A DNA stretch of 12,712 nucleotides from Ignavibacteriales bacterium (GTDB lineage Bacteria; Bacteroidota; Ignavibacteria; T3Sed10-11): contig PWJF01000181.1 in assembly GCA_003560935.1 (NCBI GenBank), forward strand, positions 1-12,712, given 5' to 3'. The notes below the pieces were generated by a model. The model searched no databases. It had not been told where the DNA came from and saw only the letters and a program-made list of their open reading frames with translations. The position numbers were made by a program, and so were the translations under genes. Each line of letters starts with the position of its first letter. Within the stretch, counting starts at the first letter, position 1. Below, piece after piece: positions 1 through 7,132 of this stretch.

Positions 1-63
1 CCGGATACATTAGTTCCCTGCGGTCATCCATTCCCGCACTGTATTGTAAAAATCAAAATGATA

Positions 64-70
64 GAGGAGA
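64..70 (+). promoter_or_regulatory. Shine-Dalgarno site deciding the rocD start
   Basis: GAGGAGA ends 5 bases before the ATG at 76. It lies downstream of the alternative ATG at 58, which has no purine-rich site in front of it, so the shorter start is preferred. Confidence 0.7.
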
Positions 71-75
71 TCTGC

Positions 76-1263
76 ATGAAAACACAGGATTATATCCGGC
101 TTGAGGATCAGTACGGTGCTCACAACTACCATCCCCTTGACGTTGTCATCGAACGCGGCGAAGGCATCTGGCTGTATGACGTTGAAGGGAAGAAGTATCT
201 CGATTTTCTTGCGGCATATTCCGCCGTAAATCAAGGTCATTGTCATCCGAAAATTGCCGAGGCAGCGAAAGAACAAATCGCCCAGCTTACGCTCACATCG
301 CGGGCGTTCAGAAACAAACAATTACCGCTGCTGTATAAAGATTTATATGACATTTCCGGTATGGATATATCGCTGCCGATGAATTCCGGCGCCGAAGCAG
401 TTGAGACGGCGATCAAAGTAGCTCGCAAGTGGGGATACAACAAGAAAAAGATTCCGGCCGATCGAGCCGAGATCATTGTGTGCGAGAACAATTTTCACGG
501 ACGTACCACTACGGTTGTAAGCTTCTCTACAGAAGAAGATTACCGTAAAGGTTTTGGACCGTTTACACCCGGGTTCAAAATAATACCGTTTGGCGATGCG
601 GACGCTCTCGAGCAGGCAATCACACCTAATACCGCTGCATTCCTTGTCGAGCCGATACAGGGTGAAGCGGGAATCATCATTCCGCCCGACGGATTTCTCA
701 GTAAAGCATACGAGTTGTGTAAGAAAAATAATGTCCTGTTCATTCTCGATGAGATACAATCGGGACTCGGACGTGCAGGAAAGATGTTTGCCTATCAGTA
801 TGAAGATGTACAGCCCGACGCCGTTATAATCGGCAAGGCGCTATCGGGCGGATTCTACCCGGTCTCGGCGGTGCTGTCGAAGAAAGAAGTTCTCGGTGTC
901 TTCAATCCGGGAGAACATGGAAGTACTTTCGGCGGCAATCCGCTCGGCTGTGCGATCGCCCGTGCGGCACTCAAGGTACTTCTTGATGAAAAGCTTGCCG
1001 GTAACTCTGCTGAACTCGGTACGTATTTTCTGAACAGGTTGAAAGAGTTGCAAAGCCCGAAGATCAAAGAGGTTCGCGGACGCGGTTTATGGATCGGTCT
1101 GGAGTTAACCGAGAAGGCGCGCCCGTATTGCGAGAAGTTAAAAGACGAAGGAATGTTGTGTAAAGAGACTCACGATACCGTGATTCGTTTTGCACCCCCG
1201 CTCATTATCAAGAAAGACGAACTTGATTGGGCGTTTGAACGGATTAGGAGAGTGATACAGTAA
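76..1263 (+). CDS. rocD: ornithine aminotransferase (ornithine-oxo-acid transaminase)
   Basis: A 395-residue class III PLP-dependent aminotransferase, expected to move the delta-amino group of ornithine to 2-oxoglutarate, giving glutamate semialdehyde/pyrroline-5-carboxylate and glutamate in the cytoplasm (arginine/ornithine catabolism). Visible hallmarks: NQGHCHP (52-58), TSRAFRN (74-80), the PLP-phosphate loop SGAEAVETA (104-112), NFHGRT (139-144), VEPIQGEAG (191-199), the cofactor-pyridine Asp in LDEIQSG (D225), the Schiff-base lysine in GKALSGG (K254) and STFGGNPLG (283-291). These match ornithine aminotransferase better than acetylornithine or GABA transaminases, and the length is normal. 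An in-frame ATG lies at 58, but GAGGAGA at 64-70 sits at ideal distance from the ATG at 76, so I use 76. It is a lone gene on its strand, with a hairpin just after the stop. Confidence 0.93.
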   Translation: MKTQDYIRLEDQYGAHNYHPLDVVIERGEGIWLYDVEGKKYLDFLAAYSAVNQGHCHPKIAEAAKEQIAQLTLTSRAFRNKQLPLLYKDLYDISGMDISLPMNSGAEAVETAIKVARKWGYNKKKIPADRAEIIVCENNFHGRTTTVVSFSTEEDYRKGFGPFTPGFKIIPFGDADALEQAITPNTAAFLVEPIQGEAGIIIPPDGFLSKAYELCKKNNVLFILDEIQSGLGRAGKMFAYQYEDVQPDAVIIGKALSGGFYPVSAVLSKKEVLGVFNPGEHGSTFGGNPLGCAIARAALKVLLDEKLAGNSAELGTYFLNRLKELQSPKIKEVRGRGLWIGLELTEKARPYCEKLKDEGMLCKETHDTVIRFAPPLIIKKDELDWAFERIRRVIQ

Positions 1264-1274
1264 TAATAAAATTC

Positions 1275-1304
1275 CCCCCATAATAATCAGTAAAATTATG
1301 GGGG
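1275..1304. terminator. Intergenic hairpin between convergent rocD and the barrel-protein gene
   Basis: A perfect 10-bp inverted repeat (CCCCCATAAT at 1275-1284 and ATTATGGGGG at 1295-1304) encloses a 10-base loop. Read on the minus strand the stem is followed by AATTTTATTATTA, a U-rich tail, so it is best as a terminator for the minus-strand gene ending at 1372. On the plus strand it lies 11 bases after the rocD stop but lacks a T-run, so termination there would be weaker. Confidence 0.65.
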
Positions 1305-1371
1305 ATGTATGACTATGAGAGTTCCTTAACTACCGGGTCGAATTCCCGGAAATGGCAAGAGAACGGAAACT

Positions 1372-1893
1372 TTAGAATCTCAATCTAATGCCCCCAGTAA
1401 TATTAAAGGGGGTGCCTCCAATAGTAATAAGTTTAGCTTCACCAAATAGTATAAAACTTTCTAAAACATATTCCACTCCTCCTCCTAAATTGAGACCTGT
1501 GGTAGTAGTACTAAATGAGCCCAAAATAGTATCAAAAGTCCAACGCCAATAACTCAGTCCTGCTAAAGCATATAAAACTAAATCGTCTTCGTTTTTAAAT
1601 AAATAATGACCATCAATATTTATTTGAGTAGGTGAAAAATCTCCGAAGAAAATGGATATCCCCAATCCCGCTCTGATCTCGTCTGTAATTGCATAAAACC
1701 CATTGCCGTTAAGCCCGATTTCACCTGAACCTCCTGTACCGACACCGGTTGTTAAAGTCAATCCGGCTCCGGCTGTGATATCACCTTGGTGTGTAACTAA
1801 CGCTTGTGCATTTACCTCGGAATGGGTACCAAACAAAAATAATATGGTGAGGATAAACGCCGAAACTGTGATACTACTAGATAAATTTTTCAT
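1372..1893 (-). CDS. small secreted outer-membrane beta-barrel-like protein
   Basis: The product has 173 residues. A basic start and hydrophobic stretch (about 9-23), then VNAQA around 27-31, form a Sec signal peptide. The mature part alternates polar and hydrophobic residues with many Gly/Thr/Ser, as in transmembrane beta strands (for example TAGAGLTLTTGVG, LVLYALAGLSYWRW, LNLGGGVEYVL, NITGGIRLRF), and it ends in Phe, the usual outer-membrane insertion signal. An 8-strand barrel of OmpA/OmpW-like size would fit. No enzymatic motif is visible and I do not recognise a specific family. GAGG at 1901-1904 lies 7 bases before the ATG. It is the third minus-strand gene after a sigma/anti-sigma pair, but a 240-base gap suggests its own promoter. 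Its codons look AT-richer than rocD. The barrel call is inferred from composition. Confidence 0.7.
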   Translation of the reverse strand: MKNLSSSITVSAFILTILFLFGTHSEVNAQALVTHQGDITAGAGLTLTTGVGTGGSGEIGLNGNGFYAITDEIRAGLGISIFFGDFSPTQINIDGHYLFKNEDDLVLYALAGLSYWRWTFDTILGSFSTTTTGLNLGGGVEYVLESFILFGEAKLITIGGTPFNITGGIRLRF

Positions 1894-2133
1894 ATATATG
1901 CCTCATAACATGATTAGTGGAGAAGAGTTAATTAAGTAATTGGAATCATAAATAATATATTAATAACGTTGTCGAGTTTTGGTTTTAATCATTCTTCATA
2001 TATGTAAGGTATGCCAATAAAAATTTTTAAAGAATATAACCAACATAACAGTAAATAGCAAAAGAAAATTATTGTATTTTGTTAATTTATATGAAAAAAG
2101 AGCCTTTGTTTGGAAATTAACTTTGAAAATTTA
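1894..2133. other. AT-rich non-coding gap, likely promoter region of the barrel gene
   Basis: This 240-base gap lies between the anti-sigma stop and the barrel-protein start. It is strongly AT-rich with poly-A and poly-T stretches. I see no ORF with a ribosome site, no RNA gene and no strong hairpin. On the minus strand, TCGACAACGTT (1965-1975) followed by AT-rich sequence resembles a -35-like element. No precise promoter can be assigned. Confidence 0.4.
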
Positions 2134-2922
2134 TTACCGGATAGGAATAATGAATTTTCCGACATACAGCAATTCTTCGTCGGTTTCAAGCCGCCAGTAA
2201 TAAATTCCCGGTTCCAGATCGGATGAAAATGTAACCGATTGCTCATCGGTAGTTGTGCTCCAGATCACATTTTCGGTGTTATCGAGGAGTTGAAGATGAA
2301 CGGTTATCGGTACACGTGATTTCCATGAAAAGAATATATCGTCTGTTATTTCCTCAGCGATTTCCGGGGTTTCTACTCGTATTGCATGTGAGCGAAATTG
2401 CTGATCAACCAGAATTTCATAGAAGGGTGACTGCTCAAAATTAGCCGCAAACAGATCTGCCGGTATTCGAGGTTCCTGCGGTGCCGCGGGTATATCTTCC
2501 GGTTCGGTGATGTCGGGTGGGGCAGGCTCGACTTCGTCGGGAATTATTTCTGTAGGTTCCTCTATGGGTTCGTCAATTGCCACCGGCATGTCACTATAGG
2601 GAAAATAGAAATAGGCAAGGAATGCAAGTCCAACTCCAATAACGATTGCGGCAGCAAGACGCGTAATGATACTACGTGACCGTTTCGTATGGATTTTTTT
2701 TTGGTCGAAATAAGGATGGGGCCGTAATGAGTCGTAATCCTGGTCACGAACGAGATCGTAGATCTCCTGGATGGCGACTTTGCACTGCAGGCATTCCTGT
2801 ACATGATCACGTACCTCCCCTGGTAATTCTGAGGTTTTCTCCAGTTTTAGTGCGTCTGTGTACAGGTATACAGCTTCATCGGTTAAATGCCCCTTAGGAT
2901 TTAATAGCTTATCATTTTTCAT
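2134..2922 (-). CDS. anti-sigma factor-like membrane protein with N-terminal zinc finger
   Basis: The protein has 262 residues. The N-terminal ~60 residues carry H-x3-C-x2-C (H40, C44, C47; HVQECLQC), the core of zinc-containing anti-sigma domains that hold ECF sigma factors. A basic patch (KRSR, 80-83) precedes one membrane helix (about 85-107). A low-complexity acidic, Pro-rich linker (about 115-153) follows, then a C-terminal beta-rich domain (about 190-262) with SW, YYWRLETDEELLYVGKF. That ending recurs in FCB-group anti-sigma-like proteins and is probably an Ig-like fold in the periplasm. It follows the sigma-like gene by 37 bases on the same strand, the standard sigma/anti-sigma order. 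The ATG has no Shine-Dalgarno site. Inference: it binds the upstream sigma factor at the inner membrane and may sense the envelope. Confidence 0.75.
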   Translation of the reverse strand: MKNDKLLNPKGHLTDEAVYLYTDALKLEKTSELPGEVRDHVQECLQCKVAIQEIYDLVRDQDYDSLRPHPYFDQKKIHTKRSRSIITRLAAAIVIGVGLAFLAYFYFPYSDMPVAIDEPIEEPTEIIPDEVEPAPPDITEPEDIPAAPQEPRIPADLFAANFEQSPFYEILVDQQFRSHAIRVETPEIAEEITDDIFFSWKSRVPITVHLQLLDNTENVIWSTTTDEQSVTFSSDLEPGIYYWRLETDEELLYVGKFIIPIR

Positions 2923-2959
2923 AAATGATCAAGTCATACTGAGCTTCTAATAATATATA

Positions 2960-3739
2960 TTACTCGGATGCCTTGAAATGGAGATTTTCATATTTAAATT
3001 GGAATAATATTTTTAAAGTTTCTTTGTCGTAATTTGCCGTTTTTGGGTTTCCGTTAAGCAATACAATTATTTCGGTCATTTTTGCGTGTACCCACTTCCG
3101 GAGTGCATCCGAACTATTATGTTTTTTTTCATATTTATTTATGAATTGCGTCAAGGTTTCATATAGTTCCTTATCCGTTTTGTGGTCGATATCGGATGTC
3201 GGATTGCACTTTTGCAGTACTACTGATATTTCCTTTTCATCGGCTTCCGGGTAGAGCTGCAATAAATCATCATGGGTAATCCCGATGCCGAAAAAGATCT
3301 TTAAAAACACTTCAATTCGTTTGTGGTGTTTATAATACATTTTTAGTATTGAATCAAGACGGCGACTCTCTTCCTGGATCATAATATGGCGGGAGAAATC
3401 ATCATTGTCGGGTATATCCGTTTGAGAAATATCAACAGTAGTGTCCTCACGGTTACCGGTCCGGTGCTTGCGGGAGTATTCAAGACAGAGGTTATAGACA
3501 ATTTTTGATAAATACGTTACGACATAATATTGGGGTTTATATTGCTTTTGCATTTTTGTGATTTTTTCGGTTAGCAGCCGTTCATTTACATATTGTATAA
3601 CCTCATCTCGATCGTGGTAGCTAAATAAACCCGTATAAACAAATTTATTAACAACACATGCGATAGTTTTCTGATGTTCTTCTATTAATGTGTTTGGATC
3701 TTTTAATAGAAGGTGTATGTCAAAATCATTATTTCTCAC
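2960..3739 (-). CDS. divergent sigma-70/ECF-like sigma factor
   Basis: The product has 259 residues. Residues ~16-93 resemble sigma region 2: an N-terminal helix (HQKTIACVVNKF), then DRDEVIQYVNERLL, then YYVVTYLSKIVYNLCLEYSRKHR, equivalent to the region 2.3/2.4 helix of ECF factors. A linker rich in Asp follows. Residues ~125-178 (RLDSILKMYYKHHKRIEVFLKIFFGI, then HDDLLQLYP and EKEISVVLQK) resemble a degenerate region 4 lacking the usual GLSYEEIA-type helix-turn-helix signature. About 80 further residues (to 259), rich in Lys and Asn, are not part of a normal ECF factor (usually about 160-200 residues). The start is GTG at 3739; an in-frame stop lies just upstream and no good Shine-Dalgarno is seen. 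The zinc-finger anti-sigma gene next to it supports the call, although the protein is divergent. Confidence 0.65.
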   Translation of the reverse strand: MRNNDFDIHLLLKDPNTLIEEHQKTIACVVNKFVYTGLFSYHDRDEVIQYVNERLLTEKITKMQKQYKPQYYVVTYLSKIVYNLCLEYSRKHRTGNREDTTVDISQTDIPDNDDFSRHIMIQEESRRLDSILKMYYKHHKRIEVFLKIFFGIGITHDDLLQLYPEADEKEISVVLQKCNPTSDIDHKTDKELYETLTQFINKYEKKHNSSDALRKWVHAKMTEIIVLLNGNPKTANYDKETLKILFQFKYENLHFKASE

Positions 3740-3804
3740 AATACAGCCGGAATGTTGTCAAAATATCGATTAGTATAAAATATAGTCTAAAAATTTGATA
3801 AATA

Positions 3805-3831
3805 AAAACCCGCTCGGGAGAAGCGGGTTTT
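3805..3831 (-). terminator. rho-independent terminator after the DUF4920 lipoprotein gene
   Basis: AAAACCCGCT (3805-3814) and AGCGGGTTTT (3822-3831) form a perfect 10-bp stem with a 7-base loop. On the minus strand the stem runs into TTTTTATTTAT, a proper U-tract, 22 bases after the lipoprotein stop. The A/T-flanked symmetry means it could also act on the plus strand. It separates the lipoprotein gene from the downstream sigma-factor gene, which must therefore have its own promoter in 3740-3804. Confidence 0.85.
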
Positions 3832-3852
3832 AAAAACTTGCTAAATCGCAAA

Positions 3853-4392
3853 TTAGTGAGTGTGGTTGTGATCGCCGTCACCTTCAATAACCAATTTTTG
3901 CTCTTCTGACAGAGGAGTACCGCCTTTGATACTAACTGCAGTTGCCATAAGCATTATGACCTCCTGATCACCGTGAATATCTTCGGGCTTCACTGCAGGA
4001 TCATCCGTTTCTTCCGCCCAGTGACGCGCCACTTCTTCACTCACGGTTTCTTTTTTCATCGTACCCTGCATGCGGACTGTTTTACCTGCCGATTCCCATG
4101 GAACGAAAAATCCGTAATCGGCAAAACGCACCCGGACGGTTTTCCCCCCTTCTTCAACGACCATCCAGCACCCGCGTGATTGACAAACCTGATTGATAAC
4201 TCCCTCGACAACCACCGGTTGTCCGGCTAAATCTTCCAGTTGTTCAACAGCGTGTGATACGGGAATAACCTCAGGTTCGGTAATTACATCTCCATAATTA
4301 TACCACTCTATACCTTCATCACGGTCCCCGGAATTACATCCGAAGAATACTACGATAATTAGTATACCTGACAAAAAATAACGGAATTTCAT
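3853..4392 (-). CDS. DUF4920-like OB-fold lipoprotein
   Basis: The protein has 179 residues. Residues 1-19 are a lipoprotein signal peptide ending FFGC, with lipidation expected at C19 (Phe at -3 and -2 is slightly unusual). Residues ~45-155 match the DUF4920 pattern: LAGQPVVVEGVINQVCQSRGCWM, then VRVRFADYGFFVPWESAGKTVRMQG, suggesting an OB-like barrel with paired cysteines C70/C75 (C-x4-C). The family has no established function; metal or redox roles are only suggested by the cysteines. The tail GDGDHNHTH is His/Asp-rich. A longer reading frame begins at 4443, but GGAGA about 8 bases before the ATG at 4392, and the signal peptide starting exactly there, decide this start. It is monocistronic, ends in a clear terminator, and is divergent from the methionine-related operon. 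Confidence 0.82.
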   Translation of the reverse strand: MKFRYFLSGILIIVVFFGCNSGDRDEGIEWYNYGDVITEPEVIPVSHAVEQLEDLAGQPVVVEGVINQVCQSRGCWMVVEEGGKTVRVRFADYGFFVPWESAGKTVRMQGTMKKETVSEEVARHWAEETDDPAVKPEDIHGDQEVIMLMATAVSIKGGTPLSEEQKLVIEGDGDHNHTH

Positions 4393-4538
4393 GCAATTGT
4401 TCTCCGGATAATGAATGATATGTTCTGTATCAAAGTTTACCAAATATACGCATAATTTGCATTAATTTAAAGATATACTTATACTATAATTTCTCTCCAA
4501 GTGAAGATGCTATATGTTACCATTAAAGTTGTGTTAAT
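4393..4538. promoter_or_regulatory. divergent promoter region, DUF4920 gene / methionine-folate operon
   Basis: This 146-base AT-rich gap separates two divergent genes. On the plus strand, TATAAT at 4485-4490 is a perfect -10 hexamer 49 bases before the ATG at 4539; the TTGCAT at 4457-4462 is too far upstream (22 bases) to be a good -35. I see no S-adenosylmethionine or cobalamin riboswitch-like fold or conserved core, and no Shine-Dalgarno before 4539. The promoter assignment is tentative. Confidence 0.35.
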
Positions 4539-6374
4539 ATGAAAAAACCGTTTCGAGAAAGATTGAAAGAAGGGTTGCTGATTTGTGATGGCGCGATGGG
4601 GACGTTGCTGGATCTCTATGAGTATCCGGAACTTCCACATGATATTCAGAATATAAAAAATCCGGATATTGTTGAACGTATTCACCGGGAATATGTGGAT
4701 GCCGGTGCTGAAATCATCGAAACGAATACATTTGGCGCCAATAAATACCGGTTGTCTGATTTTTATTTAGACGACAAAGTGCATGAAATTAACCTGAAAG
4801 GTGTCGAAATTGCTCAAAGAGTCGCCGGGTATTACGAAGAACATGAGAACAGAACGATATATGTAGCCGGTGCGGTTGGTCCGACCGGGAAATTGCTTGA
4901 ACCGATTGGCAAGGTGACAGCACAACAAATGCTTGATGCCTATAAACAGCAAATCGAAGGGCTCGTTGAGGGAGGCATAGACCTGATTATGCTCGAGACG
5001 TTTGTCAGTTTGAATGAGCTTGATATAGCTATCAACGCCGCCAAAGAGATAACCGATTTACCGCTTATTGCACAGAAGGCATTTTCGGAAGACGGCGCAA
5101 TTCTCGCCGGTAATTTTCCTATTGATGTTGTTGAACATATCTATAAACGGGGAGTCGATGTGGTCGGTGCAAACTGTACAGTCGGTCCCCAGCGAATGTT
5201 CGGTATTATAAAATCAATGTATCAGGAAGGTGTGATCATGTCTGCGCAACCGGCGGCGGGTATTCCGACGTTGCGTGATGGCCGTTCGGTGTATCATACG
5301 ACGCCGGAATACCTTGCAATGTATGCAAAACAGCTTGTTGAGGCGGGTGTGCGGATAATCGGCGCCTGCTGCGGTTCGACACCGGCTCATATTCGTGAGA
5401 TTAAAAAAGCAGTATCGAATGTAACTCCCGGAGCCATGGAACTTGATGTAAAAGAGCGGAAACCTGAAGATGTCACAGTTGAAGAAGCTCCCGGCTCTGA
5501 TCGATCGCTGTTTGCACAGAATATCGGAAAAAAATTCCTGACAACTGTTGAGCTGGATATTCCGCGCGGACTTGATATGAGCAGCGTACTCGAAGGAGCG
5601 ATGTATCTGAAAAAGCAGGGCATCGACGCTGTGAATATTACCGATGGCGCCCGTGCACGGTTACGAATGACGCCGCTGGCGATCTGTCACAAAGTGCAAT
5701 CCGAAACCGGCATGGAGACAATAACTCACCTTGCATGCCGCGACAGGAACATGATCGGTATGCAGGCGGATCTATTGGGATGTCACTCACTCGGTTTAAA
5801 AAACATACTTGTCATCACCGGTGATCCGGCAAACATCGGTGATTATCCGCATGCGACCTCGGTGTTCGATGTCGAGTCGGTCGGTTTTATCCGCGCCGTT
5901 AAGCGGTTTAACGAGGGGCGCGATCTGATGGGAAATTCCATCGGTATGAAAACTAATTTTCTGATCGCATGTGCCGCAAATCCCGTAGCCGATGATATGG
6001 GGTATGAACTCGAAAAGCTTGAGCGAAAAGTGGAAGAGGGGGCTCAGATTATATTTACGCAGCCGGTTCTTGAAGTTCATTCGATGGAGGAGTTTGTCAG
6101 AAAGATCGATCATCTGAAGATCCCGGTTATGGTCGGTATTATGCCCCTGAGAAGCTACCGGCACGCAGAGTTCTTACATAATGAAATCCCGGGTATTAAT
6201 ATCCCGGATTCGGTGCGGGAGAAATTCCGTGTAGCCGGAAAGAACGGCGCTGTACTTGGTGTGGAACTTGCCGCAGATTTTCTGCGCGAATCAAAACATA
6301 TGGTTGCAGGTGCATACATGCTCCCGCCGTTTAAAAAATATCATATGGTTGTTGAGATAATGGATTCTATTTGA
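4539..6374 (+). CDS. bifunctional homocysteine S-methyltransferase / 5,10-methylenetetrahydrofolate reductase
   Basis: The protein has 611 residues in two domains. Residues ~1-295 are a homocysteine methyltransferase barrel: LICDGAMGTLL (14-24), ETNTFGAN (61-68), GPTGKLLEP (114-122), and the three zinc-binding cysteines in GANCTVGP (C213) and GACCGSTP (C277, C278). Residues ~325-611 are a MetF-type FAD barrel: TVELDIPRG with the catalytic-type Glu (E338), THLACRDRN (396-404), VITGDPANIGDYP (425-437), FTQPVL (506-511), GIMPL (533-537). It is expected to reduce methylene-THF to methyl-THF and methylate homocysteine to methionine. The layout matches YitJ-type fusions of Bacillus and others. No cobalamin-binding or activation domain follows, so the methyl donor of the first domain is unclear. 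Its TGA overlaps the next ATG by one base, so translation is probably coupled. Confidence 0.92.
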   Translation: MKKPFRERLKEGLLICDGAMGTLLDLYEYPELPHDIQNIKNPDIVERIHREYVDAGAEIIETNTFGANKYRLSDFYLDDKVHEINLKGVEIAQRVAGYYEEHENRTIYVAGAVGPTGKLLEPIGKVTAQQMLDAYKQQIEGLVEGGIDLIMLETFVSLNELDIAINAAKEITDLPLIAQKAFSEDGAILAGNFPIDVVEHIYKRGVDVVGANCTVGPQRMFGIIKSMYQEGVIMSAQPAAGIPTLRDGRSVYHTTPEYLAMYAKQLVEAGVRIIGACCGSTPAHIREIKKAVSNVTPGAMELDVKERKPEDVTVEEAPGSDRSLFAQNIGKKFLTTVELDIPRGLDMSSVLEGAMYLKKQGIDAVNITDGARARLRMTPLAICHKVQSETGMETITHLACRDRNMIGMQADLLGCHSLGLKNILVITGDPANIGDYPHATSVFDVESVGFIRAVKRFNEGRDLMGNSIGMKTNFLIACAANPVADDMGYELEKLERKVEEGAQIIFTQPVLEVHSMEEFVRKIDHLKIPVMVGIMPLRSYRHAEFLHNEIPGINIPDSVREKFRVAGKNGAVLGVELAADFLRESKHMVAGAYMLPPFKKYHMVVEIMDSI

Positions 6375-7129
6375 TGTCACGATCTGCCGGTTCATCAATT
6401 CTGAATGACATGGTTTCAGTGTGCCACCGTCTGGCACAAAGGGGAATGGTTAGTGCAACCGATGGAAATATCAGCGTTCGCACAGAGAGCGGAACCATTT
6501 TTGCCACGCGATCATCTGTTCACAAAGGAGATGTGACCATTAATGATATTGTCGAGGTCGATCGAACGGGTAAGCTCATAAGCGGTACGGGCAAGCCATC
6601 GACCGAACTTAAGATGCATCTGTTCATCTATGAGCAGCGACCGGATGTCAACGCAGTTGTACACGCTCATCCCACCGTTGCTACTGCATTTGCTGCATCG
6701 GGACAGGCGCTCGATAATCCGGTCTTTCCCGAAGTGCTTGTTATGCTCGGGATAATACCGCTTGCACCTTACGCGACACCATCTACGGACGAAGTTCCCG
6801 AGTCTATCCGTCCGTTTGTGCATGAACATAATGCACTATTGCTTGCCAATCATGGAGCGGTAACCTACGCCCAGGATCTGCAGCAAGCGTATTTTGCGAT
6901 GGAAAAACTTGAACACGCTGCACAGATCATTCTCTTTGCCCGTATGCTCGGCGGCGAGCGGTCACTAACAAATAATCAAATACAAAAACTCATTGATGTG
7001 AGCGAACAAAGCTACGGTAAAAAAGTACAGTTCACTACGGGAGAGCACCATCAGAAAAGTGCAGCGTTTACCGAAGATGATGTATATGAAATTATTAAGC
7101 GGGTTTTACAACGCCTGGAGGATGCGTAA
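6374..7129 (+). CDS. class II aldolase/adducin family protein (L-fuculose-phosphate aldolase-like)
   Basis: The protein has 251 residues. It carries the full class II aldolase signature: substrate-phosphate loop DGNISVR (30-36), catalytic-type Glu in KPSTELKMH (E78), metal-ligand pair HAHP (H97, H99) and the third ligand in LLANHG (H160), followed by MEKLEHAAQ. By family, it is a zinc enzyme that splits sugar-1-phosphates (fuculose-, rhamnulose- or 5-deoxyribulose-phosphate) to dihydroxyacetone phosphate and an aldehyde, or a related dehydratase/epimerase; the substrate cannot be read from sequence. A start at TTG 6371 is possible, but ATG 6374 forms the coupled TGATG junction with the preceding gene and is preferred. 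About 40 C-terminal residues beyond the usual core are charged and possibly helical. Second gene of the plus-strand run. Confidence 0.88.
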   Translation: MSRSAGSSILNDMVSVCHRLAQRGMVSATDGNISVRTESGTIFATRSSVHKGDVTINDIVEVDRTGKLISGTGKPSTELKMHLFIYEQRPDVNAVVHAHPTVATAFAASGQALDNPVFPEVLVMLGIIPLAPYATPSTDEVPESIRPFVHEHNALLLANHGAVTYAQDLQQAYFAMEKLEHAAQIILFARMLGGERSLTNNQIQKLIDVSEQSYGKKVQFTTGEHHQKSAAFTEDDVYEIIKRVLQRLEDA

Positions 7130-7132
7130 ATA

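Noticed and set aside
10..321. Minus-strand open frame of 103 codons overlapping rocD
   Set aside because: It is antisense to a well-supported gene, has no recognisable domain, and matches the usual shadow of a coding strand.
343..759. Minus-strand open frame of 138 codons inside rocD
   Set aside because: Fully antisense to conserved rocD motifs, with odd amino-acid composition and no family resemblance.
4393..4538. S-adenosylmethionine or cobalamin riboswitch before the methionine gene
   Set aside because: The leader is short and AT-rich, with no paired core or conserved box that I can see.
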